64,000 bases of DNA from an uncultured Coriobacteriaceae bacterium (GCA_937937585.1 CALDCB010000011.1:1-64000), one strand, 5' to 3'; counted from the first letter of the stretch, positions 8,401 to 17,231 are shown. Made by a program: numbers and translations. The notes: generated by a model from the letters alone, not told the origin.

Positions 8401-11400
8401 ATGGCTGCACTCGAGTTCAAGTTCTCATCCGACCAGCAGCACCAGCTGGAGGCCATAGAAGCAACCTGCGACCTTTTCCGCGGCCAGCAGTTCGCAAGCA
8501 GCGTTTTCTCCGCCGATTCCGGTCGCAAGGGCCAGACGGCGATTGGCGAGCTCATGGTTGGCCACGGCAACGAACTCCGCGTTGCGCCGGGCCAGCTTCT
8601 CGACAACCTGCACGCCGTGCAGGAGGAGGGCTGCCTCCCGGCGACCGACGTCCTCACCGACGGACGCCTTCGCGACTTCACCGTCGAGATGGAGACGGGC
8701 ACCGGCAAGACCTACGTGTACATCCGCTCCATCTACGAGCTGAACCGCCGCTACGGCATCACCAAGTTCGTCATCGTCGTGCCGAGCGTGGCCATCCGCG
8801 AGGGCGTCCTCAAGAGCTTCCAGACCACCCGCAAGCACTTCGAGACGCTTTACGACCGCACGCCACTCGACTACTTCGTGTACGACTCGAAGGACATGGG
8901 GCCGGTGGGCAACTTCGCCACGTCGAGCTCCATCCAGGTCATGGTCATCAACATCGACGCGTTCAACAAGGGCCTCGAGAAGGACGGCACCGCGAAGGAA
9001 GGCAACCTATTCCACAGGCCCAGCGAAAAGCTCACCGGCGGCTTCAGCCCGCGCGAGCTCGTGAGCGCCTGCAAGCCGGTCGTCATCATCGACGAGCCGC
9101 AGAGCGTAGACAACACCAAGCAGGCAAAGGCGGCCATCAAGAGCCTGAGCCCGCTGTTTGTGCTGCGCTACTCGGCAACGCACAAGCAGGCCTACAACAT
9201 GATCTACCGCCTCACACCAGTCGACGCCTTCGAGCGCCACCTGGTGAAGGGCATCTGCGTCGACTCGATCAAGGCCGAGGCGAACCTCAACGGTGCGTAC
9301 GTGAGGCTCGAGTCCGTCAAGTCGAATCCGTTCTCCGCCAAGGTGTCCATCGACGTGCGCCAGGCCGACGGCACGCAGAAGCGCAAGGCCGTCACCGTGA
9401 AGACCGGCAACGACCTCTACCAGAAGAGCGGCGAGAACAGCGACTACGAGAACGGCTGGGTCGTCGACAACATCGGCGCCGCCGAGGGCGACGAGTTCAT
9501 AGAATTCCAGAACGGCGAGGTGCTCGAAGTCGGCGAGGCGCTGGGCGACGTCAACGAGGAGGTCGTCAAGCGCGCGCAGATCCGCCGCACCATCGAGGAC
9601 CACCTGGCCCGCCAGTTCGAGCTGTGGCCGCGCGGCGTGAAGGTGCTCTCGCTATTCTTCATCGACCGCGTCGACCGCTACCGCGTCTACGAGCCCGAGG
9701 TCCACGGCGGCCTGTACGCCCAGATGTTCGAGGAGGAATACGCCGGGGCGTTGAACTCGAAGGCGCCCAGGCGTGTCGCCAAAGCGGCAGGCGTCGGCAA
9801 GGGTACCTGGCTCGAATGCTACGAGGCCGTCGGCGCCCCGCTGGTGCGTGACCCCCACGCCGTGCACCAGGGCTATTTCGCCAAGGACAAGAAGGGCAAG
9901 TTCAAGGACTCCAAGGGAGCCGCCGGCACCGCTGACGACGCCGGGGCCTTCGAGCTCATCATGCAGAAGAAGGAGACGCTCATCTCCTTCCCGGACGGCA
10001 AGGACACCGACAAGGACGTCTCGTTCGTCTTCAGCCACTCCGCGCTCAAGGAGGGTTGGGACAACCCCAACGTGTTCCAGATCTGCACGCTCGTCGAGAC
10101 CAAAGACAACCTGACAAAGCGCCAGAAGATCGGCCGCGGCCTGCGCCTGTGCGTCAACCAGGACGGCGAGCGCCTATACGACCCCGAGGCGAACGTGCTC
10201 ACCGTCATCGCCAACGAGAGCTACGACGATTTCGCCAACGGCCTTCAGAAGGAGCTCGAGGCGGAGGATTTCAAGTTCGGCGTCATCACCCCGGAGAGCT
10301 TCACGAAGGTCACGGTCAAGACCCCCGAGGGCGTCGAGGAGCGCCTTGGCTACGAGAAGTCGAAGCAGGTCTTCGACCATCTCGTCGCGACTGGCATGGT
10401 CGACGGCAAGGGCGCGGTTACGCCCGTGCTGAAGGCAGCGGCCGAGGAGGGCAAGGTCGAGCTTCCCGCCGAGCTCGAGCCGGCAAAGGAGCAGGTCGAG
10501 GCGATCATCATCCACAAGTCCCAGAGGGTCCAAATCCGCGACAAGGCCAAGGAGGTCTCGGTCGAGCTGCAGAAGGACGTCACGCTTGACCCGGCGTTCC
10601 AGGCCCTGTGGGACCGCATCCGCCAGCGCACGCGCTTCCAGGTCGAGGTCGACTCCGGCAAACTCATCGAGCGTTCCATCGAGGCGGTCGACGGCATGCT
10701 CGCCGTGCGCCCGCCCCAGGTGACGAGCGAGCGCGCCTCGCTGGGCATCGACGACGCGGGCGTGAGCGCCGAGGGCACGGGCACCTCCGTAGTATCCGTT
10801 TCGGGAAAGGTGAAATACGATCTTCCCGACCCGATCGCCGAGTTACAAGACGCCGTCGGGCTCACCCGCGGCACCATCAAGGCGATCCTCGAGGGCTGCA
10901 GCCGCTTCGACGAGTTCGAGATCGACCCCGCGACCTTCCTCGCGCAGGTAGGTGACAAAATCAACCGCGTGAAGAACGACCTCATCGCCCAGGGTATCAA
11001 GTACGTGCGCCTTCCCGAGGACGAGTGGTACACCATGCGCGACCTCGAACTCGACGACTACACTGCCTACCTCGGGCAGAACGCATGGAAGCCGGATGCG
11101 GCGGGCAAGAGCCTGTACAACTACGTGGTCTACGACTCGGCGGGGGTCGAGCGCTCCTTTGCCGAGGCTCTCGACAAGCAGGAGGAGGTGCTCGTGTTCG
11201 CGAAGCTCCCTTCGGCGTTCAAAATCGACACGCCGCTCGGCAGCTACAACCCCGATTGGGCGTATGTCGAGGAGACCGACGGCGAGCGCCGCGTGTACTT
11301 CGTGACCGAGACCAAGGGCGGCAAGAACGGCGAGCCCGCCCTGCGCGATGCGGAGAAGATCAAGATCGGCTGCGCCGAGAAGCACTTCGAGGCGTTGGAG

Positions 11401-11463
11401 CTTGGAGATGACTTCCACTACAACGTGCGCACGACCTACCAATACGAGGCGGTGAAGGCTTAG
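8401..11463 (+). CDS. type III R-M restriction subunit (helicase-nuclease)
   Basis: A 1020-residue superfamily 2 ATPase with nuclease. Walker A GTGKT (100-104), Walker B DEPQ (231-234), motif VI QKIGRGLR (575-582), and a C-terminal PD-(D/E)XK site: Asp952 in NPDW and E970-T-K972. This is the organisation of type III Res proteins, which track along DNA and cut distal to the site. ATG 8401 follows the mod stop by one base. All key residues are intact, so it is predicted active. Bases 8401-11463 are GC-rich like the helicase gene. Confidence 0.9.
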   Translation: MAALEFKFSSDQQHQLEAIEATCDLFRGQQFASSVFSADSGRKGQTAIGELMVGHGNELRVAPGQLLDNLHAVQEEGCLPATDVLTDGRLRDFTVEMETGTGKTYVYIRSIYELNRRYGITKFVIVVPSVAIREGVLKSFQTTRKHFETLYDRTPLDYFVYDSKDMGPVGNFATSSSIQVMVINIDAFNKGLEKDGTAKEGNLFHRPSEKLTGGFSPRELVSACKPVVIIDEPQSVDNTKQAKAAIKSLSPLFVLRYSATHKQAYNMIYRLTPVDAFERHLVKGICVDSIKAEANLNGAYVRLESVKSNPFSAKVSIDVRQADGTQKRKAVTVKTGNDLYQKSGENSDYENGWVVDNIGAAEGDEFIEFQNGEVLEVGEALGDVNEEVVKRAQIRRTIEDHLARQFELWPRGVKVLSLFFIDRVDRYRVYEPEVHGGLYAQMFEEEYAGALNSKAPRRVAKAAGVGKGTWLECYEAVGAPLVRDPHAVHQGYFAKDKKGKFKDSKGAAGTADDAGAFELIMQKKETLISFPDGKDTDKDVSFVFSHSALKEGWDNPNVFQICTLVETKDNLTKRQKIGRGLRLCVNQDGERLYDPEANVLTVIANESYDDFANGLQKELEAEDFKFGVITPESFTKVTVKTPEGVEERLGYEKSKQVFDHLVATGMVDGKGAVTPVLKAAAEEGKVELPAELEPAKEQVEAIIIHKSQRVQIRDKAKEVSVELQKDVTLDPAFQALWDRIRQRTRFQVEVDSGKLIERSIEAVDGMLAVRPPQVTSERASLGIDDAGVSAEGTGTSVVSVSGKVKYDLPDPIAELQDAVGLTRGTIKAILEGCSRFDEFEIDPATFLAQVGDKINRVKNDLIAQGIKYVRLPEDEWYTMRDLELDDYTAYLGQNAWKPDAAGKSLYNYVVYDSAGVERSFAEALDKQEEVLVFAKLPSAFKIDTPLGSYNPDWAYVEETDGERRVYFVTETKGGKNGEPALRDAEKIKIGCAEKHFEALELGDDFHYNVRTTYQYEAVKA

Positions 11464-11464
11464 G

Positions 11465-12580
11465 ATGTCGAAGCTGCCCGGAAAGATGACGCGAAAGCAG
11501 CACTGGGTGCCGCGGTTCTACCTGCGCCATTTCGCGGATTCCTCCGGGCAGCTTCATGCTTACAACAAAAACAGCGGTGTTTTTTACCGTACGAAGGTCG
11601 AAGACGTATGCAGCAAACGCGATCTGTATGAAGTCAAGTACTCCGATATAGAGGCCGATAGCGACGATAAGTACTACGCGCAGAACCTTATCGAGACAAA
11701 GCTGTCTGAGAGTGAAAGCCAGATTTCCGTTTCCTACTCACGTCTTTTGCAATGCTGCAAGGATGCGGCGCTCGAAGGCGATGCCTTTCGACGGGGACGG
11801 CAGGCAGTCTGCAAATTGGCCTCAAACCTCATAGTGCGCCATCCTGCGACGATGCTTGCCGATAGGAACGGAGCGCGAGAAGGTTCCTCCATGCTTCTGG
11901 AAGACGTCGTTTTGACAGAAGAAGAGAAGGCGCTGCTAGATTGGTCTGGCTGGAACGGCGACCATAAGGCTCTTGCCGAGCTTTCGGTCTCCGCAACTCT
12001 GCTTTTTTCCGAAGACGGTTCCGTTCCTGCCAACCGCATCTACGAAGCGTTTCTTGAAAAGCGATTCTGCATTCTCGAAGCGCCCATCGGCTCGGGATTC
12101 GTCACGACGTCGATGCCCATATTCATCATTGGGCCCGAGGACGACTCGTATGATTTCCATCTCGCATATATGCCGTTAAGCAGCGAGTATGCTACGGTTT
12201 TTTCTGATAGACTTCTCTTACCGCCGTTTGCAAGACTCGATTTTTCTGGCACCGAGTGCATGAACCGACTCCTTCTGCTTAACTGCAAGCATTGGGATGT
12301 CGCCATATCGAGAGGAAGCGGCCCGCTCGAGCACGCGGTACGCGATTGGAGCCAAGCGACCAGCGCCAAATTCATGCGCGAGAAGTTCACACGCGACGGT
12401 AGGGAGCTATCCCTCGACGCCGTGATCTACGACCGCTTGAAGGAGAAGGGGCAGACGATGCCCGACGCCAACGACCGTGGCTGCCTCGATGAGGAGGACC
12501 TGTGCGTCATCTTCGAGCACCTTCTGGGAGAAGACGACAAGGGCCTGGAGTATTCAAGAGTCAAGCAGCGTATAGATTAA
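11465..12580 (+). CDS. DUF4238 domain protein
   Basis: A 371-residue protein starting one base after the res stop. The N-terminus, KQHWVPRFYLRHFADSSGQLHAYNK, is the DUF4238 signature (QHyvPrfyLrnFs). DUF4238 proteins are common in bacterial accessory islands and their biochemical role is not established. The conserved His and Arg near the N-terminus suggest an enzymatic or nucleic-acid function, but nothing can be assigned. It is AT-richer than res. It may be an extra effector of the operon or an independent passenger. Confidence 0.7.
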   Translation: MSKLPGKMTRKQHWVPRFYLRHFADSSGQLHAYNKNSGVFYRTKVEDVCSKRDLYEVKYSDIEADSDDKYYAQNLIETKLSESESQISVSYSRLLQCCKDAALEGDAFRRGRQAVCKLASNLIVRHPATMLADRNGAREGSSMLLEDVVLTEEEKALLDWSGWNGDHKALAELSVSATLLFSEDGSVPANRIYEAFLEKRFCILEAPIGSGFVTTSMPIFIIGPEDDSYDFHLAYMPLSSEYATVFSDRLLLPPFARLDFSGTECMNRLLLLNCKHWDVAISRGSGPLEHAVRDWSQATSAKFMREKFTRDGRELSLDAVIYDRLKEKGQTMPDANDRGCLDEEDLCVIFEHLLGEDDKGLEYSRVKQRID

Positions 12581-12609
12581 ATTGACCTCGCCAGTAATAA
12601 CTGCGAAGG

Positions 12610-14331
12610 ATGGATAGGTCTTTAAGAATGGATGCAGGAAAATCTACGATAAGCGGTGTGTTCAACGGATCGCGCCTGCTTGAAATACCCTTCTACCAAA
12701 GGGCGTACGTCTGGGAAGAAGAGCAATGGGAGCGCTTCCTCGGAGACATGGAGTTTGTCACGGCCTCCAAGCGACCCTATTTCCTGGGCTCCATCATCCT
12801 GAAGCAGGCCTCCTCCGGCAACACATGGTCCGAGGTGTCCGAGGTCCGCACCGTCATCGACGGCCAGCAGCGCCTCACGACCATGGTCATCTTCTTCAAG
12901 GCGCTCTGCGCGAGAATCGACGCCGGCAGGCTGTTCGAGCGGGACTTCGTTCTTGAGACCGGCGAAGTCGCCTTGAGGCACGGCAAGTACGACCGTCAGG
13001 ATTTCGAGAAGGTCGTCAACGCCACGGGCTGCGAGCCCCTCGAGGGCTCCTCGGCCATCGTCCGCGCATACAACTACTTCCTCAAGAGCATCGACCCGGA
13101 GAAGATCGACAGGAACACGATCAAGTCGAACGTCCAGTTCGTCTGCATCGATCTCACCGAGGGCGAGGACGAACAGCAGATATTCGACACCATCAACTCG
13201 CTCGGGGTGCGCCTGACGACGGCGGAGCTCCTCAAGAACTACTTCTTCAACCGCGAGAACGAGCAGGCGTTCAAGGAGTGCTGGGAGGACGTCTTTGAGC
13301 CAACGGCGGAGAAGAGGGAGTACTGGGAGCAGGAGGTCGTCACCGGACGCATCAAGCGAACGCTCGTCGACCTGTTCTTCGACGCGTTCCTCCAGATCCT
13401 GGTCCAGGACAAGAAGCGCGGCGTCACAGCCGAGGACAAGCTCTTCTATTCGCGCACGTCCAACCTCTTCCAGTCCTACAAGGACTTCATCGGCAGGTAC
13501 TGTGACGGCGACAAGGACGAGATCCTCGACAGCATGAAGACGTATGCCGAGGTGTTCGAATCCACCTTCGACCCAAGCTGCTGCGACGCGGACATTCCCT
13601 CCGCTCCCGGCGTCGAGCGCCTGAACGTGCTGATATTCGGACTTAAGAACTCGACGCTCATCCCGTATGTGCTCTACGTTCGCAAGAACGCGGAGTCTCC
13701 GAGCGAGGAATTTGGGGTCTACGCCCTGCTTGAGAGTTATATTGTCCGCCGAATGCTGGTACAGGCGACCACGAAGAACTACAACAGGCTGTTCACCTCG
13801 CTGATCCTGAACGAGGTGAAGGACGCGGAGACGTTGAGGAATGCCCTCGCGGCCAACGAGGAAGCGACGACGTACATGCCCGGCGACGCCGAGGTTCGAG
13901 AGGCGTTCGAGAAATCATGCCTGTACAACCTTCAGTCCAAGGGCGTCCTCTATCTGTTGGAAAGCGCCATACGTCCGGGCATGAGCAGCACGGCTTTGCT
14001 CGGGTTCAACCAGTACACCCTCGAGCACATGATGCCCAAGAAGTGGCGAAACAAATGGGGAACCCTCGACGCCGAGGCAGCCACGCGAAGGGATCGGAAG
14101 CTCCTCACGCTCGGCAACCTCGCCATCATCACGCATTCGCTCAACGCCTCCATCCGCGACGCCGATTGGACCACCAAGAAGCAGGGAAAGGGATATAAGG
14201 ACGGCCTCGCTCTTTGCGCCGCTGGCCTCGCGACCATGGCGGGTGCCTTGGAGAAAGAGTCTTGGGACGAAGGCGATATCGCCGGTCGTGCCGAATGGCT
14301 TGCGGACAAGGCGTTGGAGGTCTGGCGTTAG
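12610..14331 (+). CDS. DUF262-DUF1524 nuclease (GmrSD-like)
   Basis: A 573-residue protein if the ATG at 12610 is used; ATG 12628 (567 aa) is also possible, as neither has a strong ribosome site. The DUF262 half has IPFYQRAYVW (26-35) and the nucleotide-binding VIDGQQR (to R88). The C-terminal DUF1524 half has the His-Me/HNH-type EHMMPKKW (from E472) and LGNLAIITHSLN (from L501). GmrSD fusions of this form act as type IV restriction nucleases on modified phage DNA. Here it follows the type III genes by 29 bp on the same strand and is convergent with the RHH/integrase genes 3 bp away. The call is secure; the target is unknown. Confidence 0.82.
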   Translation: MDRSLRMDAGKSTISGVFNGSRLLEIPFYQRAYVWEEEQWERFLGDMEFVTASKRPYFLGSIILKQASSGNTWSEVSEVRTVIDGQQRLTTMVIFFKALCARIDAGRLFERDFVLETGEVALRHGKYDRQDFEKVVNATGCEPLEGSSAIVRAYNYFLKSIDPEKIDRNTIKSNVQFVCIDLTEGEDEQQIFDTINSLGVRLTTAELLKNYFFNRENEQAFKECWEDVFEPTAEKREYWEQEVVTGRIKRTLVDLFFDAFLQILVQDKKRGVTAEDKLFYSRTSNLFQSYKDFIGRYCDGDKDEILDSMKTYAEVFESTFDPSCCDADIPSAPGVERLNVLIFGLKNSTLIPYVLYVRKNAESPSEEFGVYALLESYIVRRMLVQATTKNYNRLFTSLILNEVKDAETLRNALAANEEATTYMPGDAEVREAFEKSCLYNLQSKGVLYLLESAIRPGMSSTALLGFNQYTLEHMMPKKWRNKWGTLDAEAATRRDRKLLTLGNLAIITHSLNASIRDADWTTKKQGKGYKDGLALCAAGLATMAGALEKESWDEGDIAGRAEWLADKALEVWR

Positions 14332-14334
14332 GCT

Positions 14335-14760
14335 CTACCTGCGTCCCATTTCAAAGATGCTTGCGGTATCGGATTCCGCACCCACGACGGATGTTGTCGG
14401 CTCTTCCAAAGGCGCGGTTCGTGGCAATGCCTCTGTCGTCGGCGCGTCAACAGGCTCTCCAAGCGCCAGAAAGAATCTCATCACGAGCTCAACCCTCTGC
14501 TGCAGAGACTCGCTCAGTTCGCCGTAGGAGGCAGCTAGCCGCACTTCTTTAGTCAATTCTACCATCGAGTCCTTAAGTGCCTTCTGGACGCTCACGGAGG
14601 GCTTCACCTCGACCTGGGTGTCGGTGAGCTTGGCGATGATGTAGTCCTGCCTGAGCATGCCGCTCCAGGCGGCCATCTCGCATATGAGCTTGTGCTCTTC
14701 GGGCGTGCAGCGAAACGCCATCGTCTTGCTGCGCTTGCGGGCGCTGTTCTCGCATGGCAT
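14335..14760 (-). CDS. RHH protein of the integrase module (MobC-like)
   Basis: A 141-residue protein starting MPCENSARKRSKTMAFRCTPEEH. The start at 14760 fits a GGGGGTGAG ribosome site, and longer in-frame extensions are Arg-rich shadow sequence. The SKTMAFRCTPEEHKLICEMAAWSG...QDYIIAKLT segment is an RHH-type DNA-binding domain as in MobC-like mobilisation proteins. It lies 5 bp after the integrase stop and has a homologue in the same position in element A (23,418-23,798), sharing the SKT[MV]AFR and QDYI segments. The C-terminal half is variable. Role in transfer or in att/integrase regulation is inferred. Confidence 0.65.
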   Translation of the reverse strand: MPCENSARKRSKTMAFRCTPEEHKLICEMAAWSGMLRQDYIIAKLTDTQVEVKPSVSVQKALKDSMVELTKEVRLAASYGELSESLQQRVELVMRFFLALGEPVDAPTTEALPRTAPLEEPTTSVVGAESDTASIFEMGRR

Positions 14761-14765
14761 CCTTC

Positions 14766-15836
14766 TCACCCCCTCGCTCCGTCGAGGGCGGTGGCCATCT
14801 CGTCCTGCTTCGTGGGGAACAGGTGCGCGTAGCGGTAGGTGATATCCACCGCCTCGTGGCCCATGCGCTCGGCGATGGCCAGCGCGGAGAAGCCCATCTC
14901 TATCAGCAGGCTCACATGACTGTGGCGTATGTCGTGTATGCGGATGCGCTTCACGCCAGACGCCTTGCACCCGCGCTCCATCTCGTGGGCCAGGAAGTGC
15001 TTGGTCACGGCGAACAGGCGCTCGTCGGGGGCAACGTCGTCGCGCATCTCGATGAAGTCCGCCATCTCGTCGCGCAGGAAGGCAGGCATGACGATCGTGC
15101 GCACCGACTTGGGCGTCTTGGGGTCGGTCACGGTGTCCACACCGTGGAGGCTCTGGTACGACTTGTTGATGCGCAGCCGCGAGCTATCCAGCATGAAGTC
15201 GGACGGCGTGAGCGCCAGGAGCTCACCGCAGCGGATACCCGTCCAGTAGAGCAGCTCGAAGGCATGGAACGACAGCGGCTTGTCCATGACGGCCTCGCTG
15301 AACCTCAGGTACTCGTCCTTGGTCCAGAACTGCATCTCGCCGCCCTTCTTCGAGCCTATCTTGTCGACCCTGCGCACCGGGTTGTCGGTAAGGCCGTAGT
15401 AGCGCTCGGCGTGGTTGAAGATGGCGTTGAGCTGGTTGTTCACCGTGCGCAGGTACGTCGGCGCCCAGGGCTTCCCGTCGGCGTCCCGGTGCTCGGTGAG
15501 CTCGTTTTGCCACCTGATGACGTCGATCGGCCTCACGTCGCACATGCGCATGTCCCCGAAGAACGGCACGAGCTTGTCGTTGATGATGTACTCCTTGGTG
15601 ATCCAGGTGTGCTCGCGTATGCGCGGCTTCACCTCTGAGGCGTACACCTCGACGAACTCGGAGAACGTCATGTCCATGGCCCCGCCGTTAAGACTCTTGA
15701 ACTGGCCCTCCCACACGGCGGCCTCCACCTCGGAGGAGAAGCCGCGCTTCGTCTTGTGGCGCTTCGAGCCGCGGGCGTCGCGGTAGTAGCACTGCACGTA
15801 GAACGTGCCGTTGTTGCCATCCTTGTACACGGGCAT
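14766..15836 (-). CDS. tyrosine integrase of element C
   Basis: A 356-residue site-specific recombinase. The N-terminal 50 residues form an arm-type DNA-binding domain (TFYVQCYYRD...TKRGFSSE), then the SAM-like core-binding domain (about 58-145), then the catalytic domain with R202 (GIRCGE), H301-x-x-R304 (HDIRH), H327 (GH) and Y336 (YRYAHLF). The start at 15836 has GGAGGTGG upstream; an earlier ATG would overlap the excisionase stop. It is collinear residue for residue with the element A integrase at every catalytic position. The neighbouring guaA-end duplicates indicate that it recombines at the 3' end of guaA. Confidence 0.93.
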   Translation of the reverse strand: MPVYKDGNNGTFYVQCYYRDARGSKRHKTKRGFSSEVEAAVWEGQFKSLNGGAMDMTFSEFVEVYASEVKPRIREHTWITKEYIINDKLVPFFGDMRMCDVRPIDVIRWQNELTEHRDADGKPWAPTYLRTVNNQLNAIFNHAERYYGLTDNPVRRVDKIGSKKGGEMQFWTKDEYLRFSEAVMDKPLSFHAFELLYWTGIRCGELLALTPSDFMLDSSRLRINKSYQSLHGVDTVTDPKTPKSVRTIVMPAFLRDEMADFIEMRDDVAPDERLFAVTKHFLAHEMERGCKASGVKRIRIHDIRHSHVSLLIEMGFSALAIAERMGHEAVDITYRYAHLFPTKQDEMATALDGARG

Positions 15837-15837
15837 G

Positions 15838-16041
15838 TCAGTCCACCTCCGGGAAGTACAGGGCATCGAAGACGTCGCTTCGAACGCGCCCGCGGATCAC
15901 CACGCGCCCTCGCGCCTCCTGCTCGGCGTTTATCTTCCTGATCACCTCGTAAGCGCTGCCTTTCTTGATCCTCAACAGCTCCGCAACCTCGTTGGCGTCC
16001 AGCATATGCGGCCTCGGCGTCTTCGCCACCTTCTCGTCCAT
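15838..16041 (-). CDS. excisionase-like winged HTH protein
   Basis: A 67-residue protein from ATG 16041, chosen for the AGGAGGA site directly upstream. DANEVAELLRIKKGSAYEVIRKINAEQEARGR is the MerR/Xis-type helix-turn-helix found in recombination directionality factors. It is followed two bases later by the integrase, whose ribosome site lies inside its 3' end. Predicted to bend the att arms and favour excision. Homologous to the protein at 22,075-22,311. Confidence 0.75.
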   Translation of the reverse strand: MDEKVAKTPRPHMLDANEVAELLRIKKGSAYEVIRKINAEQEARGRVVIRGRVRSDVFDALYFPEVD

Positions 16042-16060
16042 GGCTCCTCCTATCAATAGC

Positions 16061-16139
16061 GTACGAATACGTACGGTTTACAGATTCAGAGTAAACGTAC
16101 ATATCTGTACTGTCAATAGAATTGCGTACATTTGCGTAC
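16061..16139. promoter_or_regulatory. triple GTAC-N6-GTAC operator between divergent promoters
   Basis: Three copies of GTAC-N6-GTAC lie at 16061-16074, 16097-16110 and 16126-16139. The half-sites are exactly 10 bp apart, one helical turn. Copy 2 lies in the spacer of the leftward promoter and copy 3 overlaps the rightward -35 and spacer, the layout of an autoregulated phage-type switch. The XRE protein encoded at 16,182 is the obvious ligand. Confidence 0.72.
16088..16116 (-). promoter_or_regulatory. leftward promoter for xis-int-RHH (element C)
   Basis: Read on the minus strand: -35 TTGACA (16116-16111), 17-bp spacer, -10 TACTCT (16093-16088). The -35 is perfect and the -10 weak. Operator copy 2 fills the spacer, so the repressor should block this promoter. 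Confidence 0.55.
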
Positions 16140-16150
16140 GCTGATAAGAT
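16122..16150 (+). promoter_or_regulatory. rightward promoter for the XRE repressor (element C)
   Basis: -35 TTGCGT (16122-16127), 17-bp spacer, -10 TAAGAT (16145-16150). Operator copy 3 overlaps the end of the -35 and the spacer, so autorepression is expected. Confidence 0.55.
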
Positions 16151-16181
16151 GTGCGGGTACGTAATTCCAGGAGGAGGGCGC

Positions 16182-16595
16182 ATGTCCGTAGGCGAAAACA
16201 TAAGGCGGTACCGCAAGTTGCGCGGCATGACGCAGGCGCAGCTCGCCGAGGCGGTCGGTCTGACCGAGGGGGCCGTGCGCCACTACGAGAGCGGCATCCG
16301 CGCCGTGAAGCCCGAGCTGCTCGAGTCCATCTCCGCGGCGCTAGGCGTGTCCGTCAACGCCCTCAAGGATTACGGCGTCGAGACCGCGGGCGACCTCATG
16401 TCGCTGCTCGTGCGGCTCGAGGACTCCTTCGGCATCGTTCCCGCAGCCGACGGATCGGGGCTCTCCCTGAACCCCAAGGCTCCGCACGCACCCAAAACTG
16501 CGATGGCGATCGAGCTGTGGGCAGAGAAGCGCGCGCAGCTCGAGAACGGCGAGATCGACGCCGACGAATACGAGGACTGGAAAGCCTCGCTGTAG
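16182..16595 (+). CDS. XRE-family repressor of element C
   Basis: A 137-residue protein from ATG 16182, preceded by AGGAGGAG. The helix-turn-helix spans about 3-58 (VGENIRRYRKLRGMTQAQLAEAVGLTEGAVRHYESG). The C-terminal part ends in AQLENGEIDADEYEDWKASL, closely resembling the tail of the element A repressor (QKLDSKEITQAEYDEWKQTW), so the two are paralogues. Divergent from xis-int, it probably keeps the element integrated. No LexA-type self-cleavage domain is seen, so induction must work by another route. Confidence 0.85.
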   Translation: MSVGENIRRYRKLRGMTQAQLAEAVGLTEGAVRHYESGIRAVKPELLESISAALGVSVNALKDYGVETAGDLMSLLVRLEDSFGIVPAADGSGLSLNPKAPHAPKTAMAIELWAEKRAQLENGEIDADEYEDWKASL

Positions 16596-16685
16596 CGACT
16601 CCTAGCTATTTACAATCAACGCAATCGAATCAGTACGCCAGATTAGGCGGTGAGCGCCGCTCGCCCCCTGCGTAAGCTGAGTTTC

Positions 16686-17056
16686 TACTCCCCATTGCAT
16701 GCCAAGGCATTTCCGTCATGTCCGGGGAGTAAATTACACGGTGGCTTACATGGCGGTACGCGGCAGTACGCCGCGGCATTTCCCCTGATTACTCCCGTTT
16801 TCCTTGAGACGGCGAGATTCTTTACTCCCCATTAACGACCTGGGGAAACGCCGTTCGGAGACCGCCGAAAAGCCTATTGAGTTCGATTTGAGTTTCACAG
16901 ACCCCAAAACGGCCCTGTTTCGTTTTCGGGGACAAAAATTGCGCGTCCACTCACTTGGGATAAATCCTTACTCCCAATCCTCCGAACACCGCCCCGTGCC
17001 TTGCTGTCTCGAAACGCGGGGAGTAAATCGCGAAATCGCAGGTGAAAGGGAGTAAA
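16686..17056. repeat. cluster of GGGAGTAA/TTACTCCC repeats
   Basis: Seven copies of TACTCCC or its complement lie at 16686 (+), 16724 (-), 16789 (+), 16821 (+), 16968 (+), 17018 (-) and 17048 (-). Most extend to TTTACTCCCC or GGGGAGTAAA, and a degenerate copy is at 17111. By chance fewer than one would be expected in 500 bp. They lie between the repressor gene and the guaA-end copy at 17,214, where integrase arm sites or replication iterons would be. No gene is evident in 16,596-17,643. Confidence 0.6.
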
Positions 17057-17069
17057 ACGGCAAAGAAAA

Positions 17070-17099
17070 AGCCTCCGTCCCAGCACTGGAACGGAGGCT
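17070..17099 (-). terminator. terminator-like hairpin (minus strand)
   Basis: The stem AGCCTCCGT/ACGGAGGCT surrounds a 12-nt loop. On the minus strand it is followed by CTTTTTCTTTG. It lies 115 bp beyond the guaA-end copy at 17,214, so it may be an ancestral or element-supplied guaA terminator. Confidence 0.65.
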
Positions 17100-17213
17100 A
17101 AATCATCGTATTTACTCACCGCCGTCGCTGGCGGCTTTGCCGTGACTCTCGTATGAAACGAAACTCAGCGACACAGTGCGGCACTCAAAAGTGCAGGTCA
17201 GAACCCTATCGGC

Positions 17214-17231
17214 CTACTCCCACTCAATAGT
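17214..17231 (-). other. attachment-site copy: duplicated guaA 3' end (TIEWE-stop)
   Basis: On the minus strand this reads ACT-ATT-GAG-TGG-GAG-TAG = T-I-E-W-E-stop, the exact C-terminus of GuaA, although no guaA gene precedes it. It differs from the functional guaA end by a C-to-T change in the plus-strand base of the stop codon region and at the Thr codon. I interpret it as an att junction between element C and segment B. Confidence 0.7.
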
